Source of the DNA: an archaeon
GTDB taxonomy: Archaea; Iainarchaeota; Iainarchaeia; Iainarchaeales; CSSED10-239
Assembly: GCA_023230325.1 (NCBI GenBank)
Contig: JALNXN010000006.1
Coordinates: forward strand, 1 to 44,174
DNA: 44,174 bases
Direction: 5' to 3'
The position numbers and the translations under genes were made by a program. Shown in pieces: positions 15,451 to 23,627 of the stretch; within the stretch, counting starts at the first letter, position 1, and each line of letters opens with the position of its first letter. The notes under the pieces are model-generated. The model was not told where the DNA came from, did no database searches, and was given only the letters and a program-made list of their open reading frames with translations.

Positions 15451-17379
15451 TTACAACTTCTTCAATTTAATTTGCTCAATTGTCTCTGGGTTTACTAAGG
15501 TTGAAAGATCTCCATAGTCCTCTGAGTCATAAGCAATTGCTCTTAAGATCCTTCTAATTATTTTTCCACTACTTGTTTTTGGTAGAGCTTTTACAACTTG
15601 GATCTTGTCAGGTTTTGCAATTGGTCCAATCTCCTTAGAAACATGCTCTCTTAACTCTTCAACTAAATTGTCAGAAATTACAATTCCTTCTCTTAAGATT
15701 ATAAAAGCATACATCGCCTGCCCTTTTATCTTATGTAGGAAAGGAACAACTGCCGCTTCTCCAACATTCTTATTAGAAACTAAAGCAGACTCTACTTCTG
15801 AAGCTCCAATTCTGTGACCTGAGACTTTAATAACATCATCTAATCTCCCAATTATAAAATAATCCCCGTCCTTGTCTACCTTTGCTCTATCTCCACAAAA
15901 ATAATAATCTTTAAACTTAGACCAATAGATATCTAAAAAAAGTTGATGATCTTTATAGATTGTCCTCATCATTCCTGGCCATGGTTTTTTTATAACAATG
16001 TTTGCTGGTTCATCAATTTCTGCTTTTGAAAAATCATCTCTTAAAATCTCTGCTTCAATTCCAAAGAAAGGCTTTGTTGCAAAACCAGGTTTTAAATTAA
16101 AGGCTCCAGGAAAAGGTGCAATTAAAAAACCTCCTGACTCTGTTTGCCACCAAGTATCAACTATTGGGCATTTTCCATTTCCAACATTCTCATAATACCA
16201 AAACCATGCTTCAGGGTTGATTGGTTCTCCAACTGACCCTAATAATTTTAAACTTTCTAAATTATATTTTTTTAAAGGCTCTTTTCCAAACCTCATCAAA
16301 GATCTAACAACTGTTGGTGCTGTGTAAAAGATGTTAACCTTATGGTCTTGAATTATTTTCCAATAACTTTCATTATCTGGGTAGGTTGGAATTCCTTCAA
16401 ACATAATTACATTTGCTAAATTAGATAGTGGACCATAGATCATATAAGAATGCCCTGTTATCCAACCAATGTCTGCTGTGCAGAAGTAAACATCACTTTT
16501 GTGATAATCAAAATTATATTTAAAAGTTTGGTTAACATACAAAAGATAACCACCAGTTGTATGAAGTGTGCCTTTTGGTTTTTCAACAGTTCCTGAATTG
16601 AACAAGATAAACAAAGGATCTTCTGCTTTCATAGTTTCACAATCACAGTCTTTTGAAATATTTTCTGAGTTTATTTCTTGATCCCAAAAATATTCATTTT
16701 CTTTTAATTGTAAATCTAAGTTTACTCTTCTAATAATTATTTTAGATTCAATTGTGGGGTTGCCTTCTAAAGCTAAATTAATATCCTCAATAAAATTAAT
16801 TACTTTCCCATTCCTGTAAGAACCATCACTTGTAATTAATAATTTAGATTCTGCAAAATCAATTCTATCTTTAATTGTAGGAACACTGTAACCTGCAAAG
16901 ATAACTGAATGGACAGCTCCAATTCTTGCACAAGAAAGAACTGCAATTATTAGTTCTGGAATCATTGGCAAATAGATTGAAACCCTATCTCCTTTTTTCA
17001 CACCTTTACTTTTTAAAACATTTGAAAATTTTGAAACAAGTTCATGTAATTGTTTATAATTTATTTTCTTTGTTTCTTTTAGATCATGTGATATCCAGGT
17101 TAAGGCTGTCTTTTCTGAATCCTCTTTTAAATGTCTATCAACACAATTGTAACAAGCATTTATTGTTCCATCCTCAAACCAAGAAAAGACCTTTCTATCT
17201 TTGTTAATCCAATTGAAAGACTTGGTAGGAAATTTAATCCAATCTAAATCTTTTGCTTTTTCTAACCAAAAGGTATTTGGATCTTCTATTGATCTCTTAT
17301 AAATTTCATAATATTCTTCTACAGATTTTACATATGCTTTTTCTGAAAAGTTTTTATCAGGGGGATACTCTTTACTCAT
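15451..17379 (-). CDS. acs: Acetyl-CoA synthetase, AMP-forming
   Basis: A 642-residue adenylate-forming enzyme that interconverts acetate, ATP and CoA with acetyl-CoA, AMP and pyrophosphate. Family marks: the N-terminal Acs domain, KGDRVSIYLPMIPEL, TLHTTGGYLL, DTWWQTESGG, the hinge region GRLDDVIKVSGHR, and the C-terminal acetylatable lysine K606 in PKTSSGKIIRR. Length is normal. The phosphate-binding loop reads SGTVEKPKG (262-270), where almost all relatives have SG(S/T)TGKPKG, so two conserved residues differ. The gene is divergent from porGDAB, which makes acetyl-CoA. In this setting it could assimilate acetate or, in reverse, support energy conservation. Confidence 0.95.
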   Translation of the reverse strand: MSKEYPPDKNFSEKAYVKSVEEYYEIYKRSIEDPNTFWLEKAKDLDWIKFPTKSFNWINKDRKVFSWFEDGTINACYNCVDRHLKEDSEKTALTWISHDLKETKKINYKQLHELVSKFSNVLKSKGVKKGDRVSIYLPMIPELIIAVLSCARIGAVHSVIFAGYSVPTIKDRIDFAESKLLITSDGSYRNGKVINFIEDINLALEGNPTIESKIIIRRVNLDLQLKENEYFWDQEINSENISKDCDCETMKAEDPLFILFNSGTVEKPKGTLHTTGGYLLYVNQTFKYNFDYHKSDVYFCTADIGWITGHSYMIYGPLSNLANVIMFEGIPTYPDNESYWKIIQDHKVNIFYTAPTVVRSLMRFGKEPLKKYNLESLKLLGSVGEPINPEAWFWYYENVGNGKCPIVDTWWQTESGGFLIAPFPGAFNLKPGFATKPFFGIEAEILRDDFSKAEIDEPANIVIKKPWPGMMRTIYKDHQLFLDIYWSKFKDYYFCGDRAKVDKDGDYFIIGRLDDVIKVSGHRIGASEVESALVSNKNVGEAAVVPFLHKIKGQAMYAFIILREGIVISDNLVEELREHVSKEIGPIAKPDKIQVVKALPKTSSGKIIRRILRAIAYDSEDYGDLSTLVNPETIEQIKLKKL

Positions 17380-17531
17380 AATCTACACATTTTTCAGTTT
17401 TAATTTTTAATTTAAATTAAAATCATATGATTTCTATATATCATATGTTAAAAATATATATTAGTCAATAAATATATAAGAGTTATGATGTAGATATATT
17501 AGAAGACTTTAGATTAATTGTAGGAATAGAT
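17380..17531. promoter_or_regulatory. Divergent acs/por promoter region
   Basis: AATAAATATATAAG at 17467-17480 is a good TATA box for porG, placing the transcript start near 17506. The acs promoter must lie on the other strand in the AT-rich part near 17400-17450. The inverted repeat at 17424-17447 sits between the two. Confidence 0.5.
17424..17447. promoter_or_regulatory. Inverted repeat CATATGAT-N8-ATCATATG, candidate operator
   Basis: Two perfect eight-base arms (17424-17431 and 17440-17447) separated by eight bases. The centre-to-centre distance of 16 bases suits a dimeric winged-helix regulator. Its place between acs and porG suggests joint control of both acetyl-CoA enzymes. Confidence 0.45.
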
Positions 17532-18101
17532 ATGAAAAAAGAAAATTTTGAAATAATTGTTTTTGGAAGAGGTGGACAAGGTGCAAAAACCTGTGCTCAA
17601 ATTATTGCAGAAAGTGCTATGCTTTCTGGAAATGAGATTCAAGGCTTTCCAGAGTATGGCCCTGAAAGAAGGGGTGCACCTGTTAGAGCATTTGTTAGAA
17701 TTTCAAATAAAAAGATTAGAATCCACGAACCTGTTACCAACCCTGATATAGTTTTGGTTATTGATTATAAGTTATTTGAAACTATGCCTGAACTAAAAAA
17801 TTATAATTGCCCAATAATTATTAATACACATAAAGAAAAAAGTTATTTTAAAAATTTAAAAAGTAAAGAACTATACACAATTGATGGAAGTGCCATTGCA
17901 CTTGAAGAAATTAAAATTGATAACCCTAATATTGTCTTGATTGGAAGCCTTCTAAAATATTTAAAAAATAATAATTTAGAAAAATTAGTTGGATATCAAG
18001 ATGTTAAAAAATCAATTGAAATTCAATTTGAAAAAAAAGGTAAAAGACAAATAATTGAACCTAATTTAAATTGTTTAAAAAAAGGTTTTGAAAAAATATA
18101 A
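17532..18101 (+). CDS. porG: Pyruvate:ferredoxin oxidoreductase, gamma subunit
   Basis: 189 residues. The start IIVFGRGGQGAKTCAQIIAE is the family glycine-rich motif, followed by EYGPERRGAPVRAFVRIS, typical of the gamma domain of 2-oxoacid:ferredoxin oxidoreductases. The complex oxidises pyruvate with CoA to acetyl-CoA and CO2 and reduces ferredoxin. This is the first gene of porGDAB, the usual archaeal order, which supports pyruvate rather than another 2-oxoacid. The ATG at 17532 follows a weak AGG. Confidence 0.93.
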   Translation: MKKENFEIIVFGRGGQGAKTCAQIIAESAMLSGNEIQGFPEYGPERRGAPVRAFVRISNKKIRIHEPVTNPDIVLVIDYKLFETMPELKNYNCPIIINTHKEKSYFKNLKSKELYTIDGSAIALEEIKIDNPNIVLIGSLLKYLKNNNLEKLVGYQDVKKSIEIQFEKKGKRQIIEPNLNCLKKGFEKI

Positions 18102-18140
18102 AAATCATAATTTTAGAAAAATATAAAGTATGAATGACAT

Positions 18141-18428
18141 ATGGCTACTAAAAAGAAATATAAAAAACTACCAATTGGAGGAACACTTCCAGGAGGAACC
18201 TCAACAGAAACAAAAACAGGACATTGGAGATCTGAAAAACCGATTTGGGATAAAAAAAGATGTATCCAATGTATGATGTGCTATATTGCCTGTCCAGAAG
18301 ATTGTATAATTGCAAAGAAGATGAAAAAAGGAATACAGAGAAGCGAAACTGATTTAAAATTTTGTAAAGGATGCGGGATCTGTGCCCAAGTGTGCCCTGT
18401 AAAATGTATAGAAATGGTTAAAGAATAA
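18141..18428 (+). CDS. porD: Pyruvate:ferredoxin oxidoreductase, delta subunit (2x 4Fe-4S)
   Basis: 95 residues with two ferredoxin-type cluster motifs, CIQCMMCYIACP and CKGCGICAQVCP, carrying eight cysteines for two 4Fe-4S clusters. The N-terminal segment with LPIGGTLPGGTS is usual for PorD. It passes electrons from the TPP site in PorB to free ferredoxin. It lies 39 bases after porG. Confidence 0.95.
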   Translation: MATKKKYKKLPIGGTLPGGTSTETKTGHWRSEKPIWDKKRCIQCMMCYIACPEDCIIAKKMKKGIQRSETDLKFCKGCGICAQVCPVKCIEMVKE

Positions 18429-18474
18429 TATGGAAAAAAATAATTATTTTATAAAATAGAAAAATAGAGAACTT

Positions 18475-19635
18475 ATGAAAAATAAAAAAATTGCATTAAA
18501 TGGAGGAGAAGCAATCTCTTATGCCTTAAAACAAATTGAACTTGATGTCTTTGCAATGTACCCAATAACTCCACAAACCCCAATTATTGAAAGTTATGCA
18601 AAATTTGCTGCAGATGGAGAAGTAGATTGTGAGATTGTTAGAGTTGAGTCTGAACATTCTGCACTTTCAGTAGTTGTTGGTGCTGCATCAGCAGGGGCAA
18701 GAGCAGTAACAGCCACAGCTTCGCAAGGTCTGTTATATATGTTTGAAATGCTTGCATTAACTTCAGGACTAAGACTTCCAATTGTTATGCCTGTTGTTAA
18801 TAGAGCAACATCTGCTCCAATTAATATTCATTGTGACCATTCAGATTCTATGTCTGCAATTGATCAAGGTTGGATGCAAGTCTATTGTGAAGATGCACAA
18901 GAAGCATATGCTATGACTTTATTTTCTACAAAGCTTGCAGAAAAAGTATATTTGCCAATTATGATTTGCTCAGATGGTTTTGTTACATCCCATAATCTTG
19001 AGACAATTGAAGTCTTTGATGATAAGGTTGTTAAAAAGTTTGTTGGAGAGTATAAAGGTCCTTACAATTTACTTAACACAGAAAAACCAATCTCAATTGG
19101 GCCACTTGCACTTCCTGATTATTTCTTTGAAATAAAAGTGCAGATGTTTGATGCTTTTAAAAGTGTGGAAAAAGAATATAAAGAAATTTCAAAAGACTTT
19201 GAAAAATTTTTTGGAGAAAAAATAAATATTTGTGAAGATTATTTTGCTTCAAAATCAGAAATTGTAATTGTTGTTTTGTCATCAACTGCTCAAAGCACAA
19301 AAGATGTTATTGATAAACTTAGACTTGAAAAAAAATCAGTAGGTTTACTTAGACCTATTCTTTTTAGACCATTTATCTATAAAGAGTATGCAAAATATTT
19401 AAAGAAAGCAAAAACTGTTATTGTTCTTGATAGGTCTGAGGGGCCTGGTAGTCATGCACCTCTCTTTAAAGACATATCTTTGAGTGTGATTAATGAAAAG
19501 AATAAACCAAATGTTTACTCTTATGTCTTTGGACTTGGTGGAAGAGACCTTTATCAAAAGGATATTGAAAAATTATTAAATGATTTTTTAAATGGAAAAA
19601 TAAACAAAAATAAATATCTTGGACTAAGAAAATGA
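18475..19635 (+). CDS. porA: Pyruvate:ferredoxin oxidoreductase, alpha subunit
   Basis: 386 residues of the PorA family: the opening NGGEAISYALKQIELDVFAMYPITPQTPIIE, stated here as residues 8-38, RVESEHSALSVVVGA with the Glu that activates TPP, and TATASQGLLYM. The C-terminal domain with LRPILFRPF and VLDRSEGPGS is typical. The subunit contributes half of the TPP pocket and the CoA-binding region. Length is normal and no insertion is seen, in contrast to porB. Confidence 0.95.
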   Translation: MKNKKIALNGGEAISYALKQIELDVFAMYPITPQTPIIESYAKFAADGEVDCEIVRVESEHSALSVVVGAASAGARAVTATASQGLLYMFEMLALTSGLRLPIVMPVVNRATSAPINIHCDHSDSMSAIDQGWMQVYCEDAQEAYAMTLFSTKLAEKVYLPIMICSDGFVTSHNLETIEVFDDKVVKKFVGEYKGPYNLLNTEKPISIGPLALPDYFFEIKVQMFDAFKSVEKEYKEISKDFEKFFGEKINICEDYFASKSEIVIVVLSSTAQSTKDVIDKLRLEKKSVGLLRPILFRPFIYKEYAKYLKKAKTVIVLDRSEGPGSHAPLFKDISLSVINEKNKPNVYSYVFGLGGRDLYQKDIEKLLNDFLNGKINKNKYLGLRK

Positions 19636-19676
19636 TTAGGAAAAAATTAGAAAATAAAATATAAACTTGAGAAATT

Positions 19677-22600
19677 ATGAATAATATAGAAGTTGCAGAA
19701 AGAATAAATAAAGAAAAAAAAATAGTAGCAGGACATAGAACCTGTGCAGGGTGCCCAATAACAATTATTTTAAGAACAGCTTTGGCAACCCAAGACAGCC
19801 CAGTAGTTGTTGCTAGTGCAACATCCTGTGCAGAAGTTACAACAACTATTTATCCTTATACCTCTTGGAATGTTCCTTGGATTCATTCTGTTTTTGCAAA
19901 TGTTGCAGCTACAATTTCTGGAGTGGAGTCAGCTTATAATGTGCTTAAAAGGAAGGGGAGAATAAAAAAAGAAATTAAATTCTTAGCATTTGCAGGGGAT
20001 GGTGGATGTTACATACCAGGCACAAAAATATTAACAGAAGATGGATTTAAAAACGTAGAAAAAATTACTAAAAAAGATGTCATTTGGTCAGTAAATCCAA
20101 AAAATAAACAAATGGAAAAATCAACAATTATAAAAATGCACAAATATAATTATAAAGAAAAAATAGTTAGTGTTAATCATAACTTTGTTCACTTTGATGT
20201 ATCACTACAACATAATGTGCCTATATATAATAAATTAAATAATAAAATTGAAGTGATTAAAGCACAAGAACTTTTAAATTACGGTAGGAGTGATAAAGTA
20301 AACATTATTACTGGTGACTTAATATGGAAAGGAAAAAATAAAACTTTTTTTGAATTACCATCTGTAAAATATAATAAACTATCTGCAAATAAAAAAATTG
20401 TTAAAAAAATTAAAATGGAAGACTGGTTAGAATTTTTTGGATACTGGATATCAAAAGGACATCTATCAAAAAAATCTGAAAAAAGAGAAAAATATAATGT
20501 ATATATATCTCAAACAAAAAAAGAATATGTTAAAAAAGTGCACAACTGCTTAAATAATACTAATTTAAATAACTGGTACAGCCAAGATAGATTCATTATA
20601 AATAATCAACAATTATGGACTTATTTAACACAATTTGGAAAAGCAAAAGATAAATTTATCCCTAAAGAATTCAAAGAATTATCTAATAAACATCTAAAAA
20701 TATTATTAGATGCATTAATAGTAGGAGATGGAACTATTATAAAAAGAAAAAAAACAATTGCTTATTCTTATAGTACAACATCCCCAAAATTAAAAGATGA
20801 TGTGATAGAAATTGCTTTAAAATTAGGATATAGGGCACATTTAAATACAAGTAAAAGAAAAGGACGTTATGAATATGCAATATCTCTTTCAAATTACAAA
20901 CCTACTAGTCTTGCAAATTTAAGAAGAAAACAAATTTCTAGTTATGATTATGATGGTGAAATATATTGTCCTGAATTAAAAAAAAATCATATAATGATTA
21001 TTGAAAAAGATGGCAGAATTAGTACAAACATGAATAGTTTTGACATAGGTTTACAGTCACTTTCAGGAGCTCTTGAAAGAGGACATGATTTTGTTTATAT
21101 CTGTTATGATAATGAAGGGTATATGAATTGTTTGTCTACAGAATCATTGATTATGACTGAAACTGGATTAAAAAAAATTACTGAAATTAAAAAAGGAGAA
21201 AAAGTTTGGGCCTTTGATCAAAAAAGTTATCACCCGGTACTTAAAAAATGCACAGGTGTATTTGATAATGGAAGAAAAAAAGTATATGAAATAGAAACTA
21301 TTCATCAAAATATTAAAGCAACTTCAAATCATCCTTTTTTAACATTAAAAAGAAATGGAAGGGGAAAAGAAAGTGAACTAATATGGAAAACAGTTTCAGA
21401 ACTTAAACAAAATGATGAAATTGTAACTATTAAAAGATTATACGATAAAGGAAAAACATTTAAATTTGAAAAAATAAAATTAGCTGAAAAAGGAAAAAAT
21501 AAAAAAAATAATATAAACAAAGTTAAAATTCCAACAGAGTCTAGTAAAGAACTAATGTTATGGCTAGGATTATACTTAGAAAATGGCTGGATTAGAGAAG
21601 AAAAAGGAGAAATTGGTTTTGCACTACCAGAAAACACAAAAGAAAGAACTAAGTTAATCAAAATACACAAAAAAATATTTGACCAAAGTAATATCTCTAA
21701 AGACAAATATTATATTTACTTTAATTCAGTAAATATTAGTAAATTTATTAATTCACTTGAATTTAAACAAGGAGCAAAAAATAAAACAATACCATCCTGG
21801 GTTTTCACATTACCATCTAATCAGAAAAAAGAATTTATAAAAGGATTAATAATGTCTGATGGGCATATTTATGAAAAGAAAAAAGAAAGTTACAGATATG
21901 TGTCAGTAAATAAAGATTTAATTGAAAGATTAAGATTGTTATTACAAACCATGGATTATAGAGTTGGAAAAATTACAACTCAAAAAAAGAAAAAAGGAAC
22001 ATTAATAGTAAATAGACCATTATTAAAGGATTGTGAATATTATTCAATTTGTTTTTCAGAAAAAGATAAATGGAACTTAGAAAAATACAGTGCCCAATAT
22101 AAATATCAAAATTTTTTAATAAAAAATAAATACTTTGAAATTAAAAAAATAAAAAACATAATTCCAAAAAGTATTGAACAAACTTTAGATCTTAGAATAG
22201 AAGGAGAACATAACTTTATTGCTAATGGAATTGTTGTACACAACACTGGTAACCAACGTTCTTCAGCTACACCCTATGGAGCTTCAACAACAACCACACC
22301 TTCAGGAAAGGTAAGCGTTGGGAAGGAAAAATTCCAAAAGGACTTAGCAGCAATTTCAATTGCTCATAACATCCCATATGTAGCAACAGCTAATCCTTGG
22401 AACCAAGTTGACTTATATAATAAGGTTAAAAAAGCATTTGATAAAAAAGGACCTGCATTAATCTTAGTCTTTGCTGCTTGTCCTACAAACATGAAAGCAC
22501 CATCAAGCCAAACAATCAACATTTCAAAGTTAGCAACTCAAACTAATTTTTGGCCACTTTATGAGTTTGAAGATGGGAAATACACAATCAACTACAAACA

Positions 22601-22748
22601 AGATAAAAGGCCACCAATTGAAGAACTTTTAAAAACTCAAACAAAATTTAAAGAAGTTTTAAAAAATAAAGAAGAGATTAAAAAAATACAAGAACATGTT
22701 GATGAAGAATTTAGAAAATTATTAGAAAAAGAAAAACTTACAAAATAG
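19677..22748 (+). CDS. porB: Pyruvate:ferredoxin oxidoreductase, beta subunit, with two inteins
   Basis: The 1023-residue frame is three exteins and two inteins. Extein 1 (1-110) has GHRTCAGC and ends LAFAGDGG. Intein 1 is C111-N453. Extein 2 (454-484) starts SFDIGLQSLSGALERGHDF and ends NEGYMN. Intein 2 is C485-N856. Extein 3 (857-1023) starts TGNQRSSATPYGAS. Joined exteins give 308 residues, the normal PorB length, and read straight through family sequence. The spliced protein binds thiamine pyrophosphate through GDG...N, and the two inteins sit exactly at the two ends of that motif. CAGC, C51 and a later Cys fit the proximal 4Fe-4S cluster. Without splicing of both inteins the enzyme cannot be active. 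Confidence 0.95.
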   Translation: MNNIEVAERINKEKKIVAGHRTCAGCPITIILRTALATQDSPVVVASATSCAEVTTTIYPYTSWNVPWIHSVFANVAATISGVESAYNVLKRKGRIKKEIKFLAFAGDGGCYIPGTKILTEDGFKNVEKITKKDVIWSVNPKNKQMEKSTIIKMHKYNYKEKIVSVNHNFVHFDVSLQHNVPIYNKLNNKIEVIKAQELLNYGRSDKVNIITGDLIWKGKNKTFFELPSVKYNKLSANKKIVKKIKMEDWLEFFGYWISKGHLSKKSEKREKYNVYISQTKKEYVKKVHNCLNNTNLNNWYSQDRFIINNQQLWTYLTQFGKAKDKFIPKEFKELSNKHLKILLDALIVGDGTIIKRKKTIAYSYSTTSPKLKDDVIEIALKLGYRAHLNTSKRKGRYEYAISLSNYKPTSLANLRRKQISSYDYDGEIYCPELKKNHIMIIEKDGRISTNMNSFDIGLQSLSGALERGHDFVYICYDNEGYMNCLSTESLIMTETGLKKITEIKKGEKVWAFDQKSYHPVLKKCTGVFDNGRKKVYEIETIHQNIKATSNHPFLTLKRNGRGKESELIWKTVSELKQNDEIVTIKRLYDKGKTFKFEKIKLAEKGKNKKNNINKVKIPTESSKELMLWLGLYLENGWIREEKGEIGFALPENTKERTKLIKIHKKIFDQSNISKDKYYIYFNSVNISKFINSLEFKQGAKNKTIPSWVFTLPSNQKKEFIKGLIMSDGHIYEKKKESYRYVSVNKDLIERLRLLLQTMDYRVGKITTQKKKKGTLIVNRPLLKDCEYYSICFSEKDKWNLEKYSAQYKYQNFLIKNKYFEIKKIKNIIPKSIEQTLDLRIEGEHNFIANGIVVHNTGNQRSSATPYGASTTTTPSGKVSVGKEKFQKDLAAISIAHNIPYVATANPWNQVDLYNKVKKAFDKKGPALILVFAACPTNMKAPSSQTINISKLATQTNFWPLYEFEDGKYTINYKQDKRPPIEELLKTQTKFKEVLKNKEEIKKIQEHVDEEFRKLLEKEKLTK
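20007..21035 (+). other. Intein 1 in PorB (after GDGG)
   Basis: 343 residues, C111-N453 of the precursor. Block A is CYIPGTKILTEDGF with the nucleophilic Cys1. The splice end is GRISTNMN, followed by S+1. The penultimate residue is Met rather than the usual His; the region reads GEIYCPELKKNHIMIIEKDG, as in inteins with a non-canonical C-terminus. The middle holds a LAGLIDADG (DOD) endonuclease region with motifs EFFGYWISKGHL and LLDALIVGDGTI. In the first motif Lys replaces the catalytic acid before Gly, so DNA cutting is doubtful. Codon and base use is even more A-rich than in the exteins. Confidence 0.9.
21129..22244 (+). other. Intein 2 in PorB (after NEGYMN)
   Basis: 372 residues, C485-N856 of the precursor. 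Block A is CLSTESLIMTETG. Block B is ATSNHPFLTL with its conserved His. Blocks F and G are TLDLRIEGEHNFIANGIVVHN (two parts, 836-856), ending in canonical HN and followed by T+1. DOD motifs are WLGLYLENGWI and FIKGLIMSDGHI. The first has Asn where the catalytic acid belongs and the second keeps Asp. Splicing residues look intact, so this intein should splice even if the nuclease is dead. Confidence 0.93.
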
Positions 22749-22755
22749 ATCAATC

Positions 22756-23538
22756 ATGCCAAACCCATCTACCCATATATACTTTGCAAAAAAAATTGTT
22801 TCTAAAAATTCAATTTTAAAGAATAAAATTAATTATGATTATTTAATATCTGGAGCAATCTATCCTGACTTTTATTATTTTGTGCCATTTAAAACTAAAA
22901 AGTTTATTGGAAAAAACTTAAGTGACTTTTGGCACGGGGATAATGATAATAATAAAATTGGTTTTAAATTTGCAAAAGATTTAGTTAAATATTCAAAAAC
23001 AAAAGAAGAATTTTCCTTTGCTCTTGGGTTTCTTTCCCATTTTTGTTTAGATCTAAGGATACATGGGTATTTTAGAAAAACACATAATCTAAGTAATATT
23101 AATCATTTGATTTTGGAACACTTTCTAGACATGGAACACAAAATCTATGTGCCGATGATAAAGTGTCCAAAAAGGCTATTAAAAGAAGTTTTTAGAAAAG
23201 AGCATCCCTTGCTTTCTAAAAAGTATATTTTACAACTAAACTTGAATCATATTAAGAGATTTTCATTTAAGATAACTTACAACACACTTAAATTTCTAAT
23301 ACTTAAAAAATATAAAAATCAGAAAAGAGCTAAAAAAATAATGATTTGGGATCTCTTTTTATATCTTGGTTACAAAAAACCATTAACCCAAAGATATTTT
23401 AAAAATATTAAAAGAATTATTTATCCTGACTTTTCTTTAAAAGACAAACACATGAAAAATATGAAACAAGAAATGAAGAATGCAGAAGAGGATTTTATAA
23501 AAGAAATTGAAAGTAAAGATTTTAAGATTGTGAAATAA
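22756..23538 (+). CDS. Zinc-dependent phospholipase C-like / S1-P1 nuclease-fold protein
   Basis: 260 residues. The start MPNPSTHIYFAKKI and the metal-ligand pattern match the zinc-dependent phospholipase C superfamily: H7, D38 (YPDF), H60 (FWHGD), H95-x3-D99, H103, and H117-x3-E121. These are the residues that hold three zinc ions in the fold. There is no signal peptide, so it probably acts in the cytoplasm. The C-terminal third is basic. Members of this group are widespread and mostly uncharacterised; a phosphodiester or phosphomonoester substrate is likely. It begins eight bases after porB. Confidence 0.75.
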   Translation: MPNPSTHIYFAKKIVSKNSILKNKINYDYLISGAIYPDFYYFVPFKTKKFIGKNLSDFWHGDNDNNKIGFKFAKDLVKYSKTKEEFSFALGFLSHFCLDLRIHGYFRKTHNLSNINHLILEHFLDMEHKIYVPMIKCPKRLLKEVFRKEHPLLSKKYILQLNLNHIKRFSFKITYNTLKFLILKKYKNQKRAKKIMIWDLFLYLGYKKPLTQRYFKNIKRIIYPDFSLKDKHMKNMKQEMKNAEEDFIKEIESKDFKIVK

Positions 23539-23627
23539 AAAAATCAATTAAAATTGATACTGAACAAAAAATTAACAAAATAAAATTTAAAAAATATTGA
23601 ACAATTTTAAAAAAATAAAAATTTAAA

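Noticed and set aside
19677..22748. PorB as a multi-domain fusion or a frameshifted assembly error
   Set aside because: Removing exactly the two Cys-to-Asn segments restores a normal PorB, and both segments have intein blocks, so inteins explain it fully.
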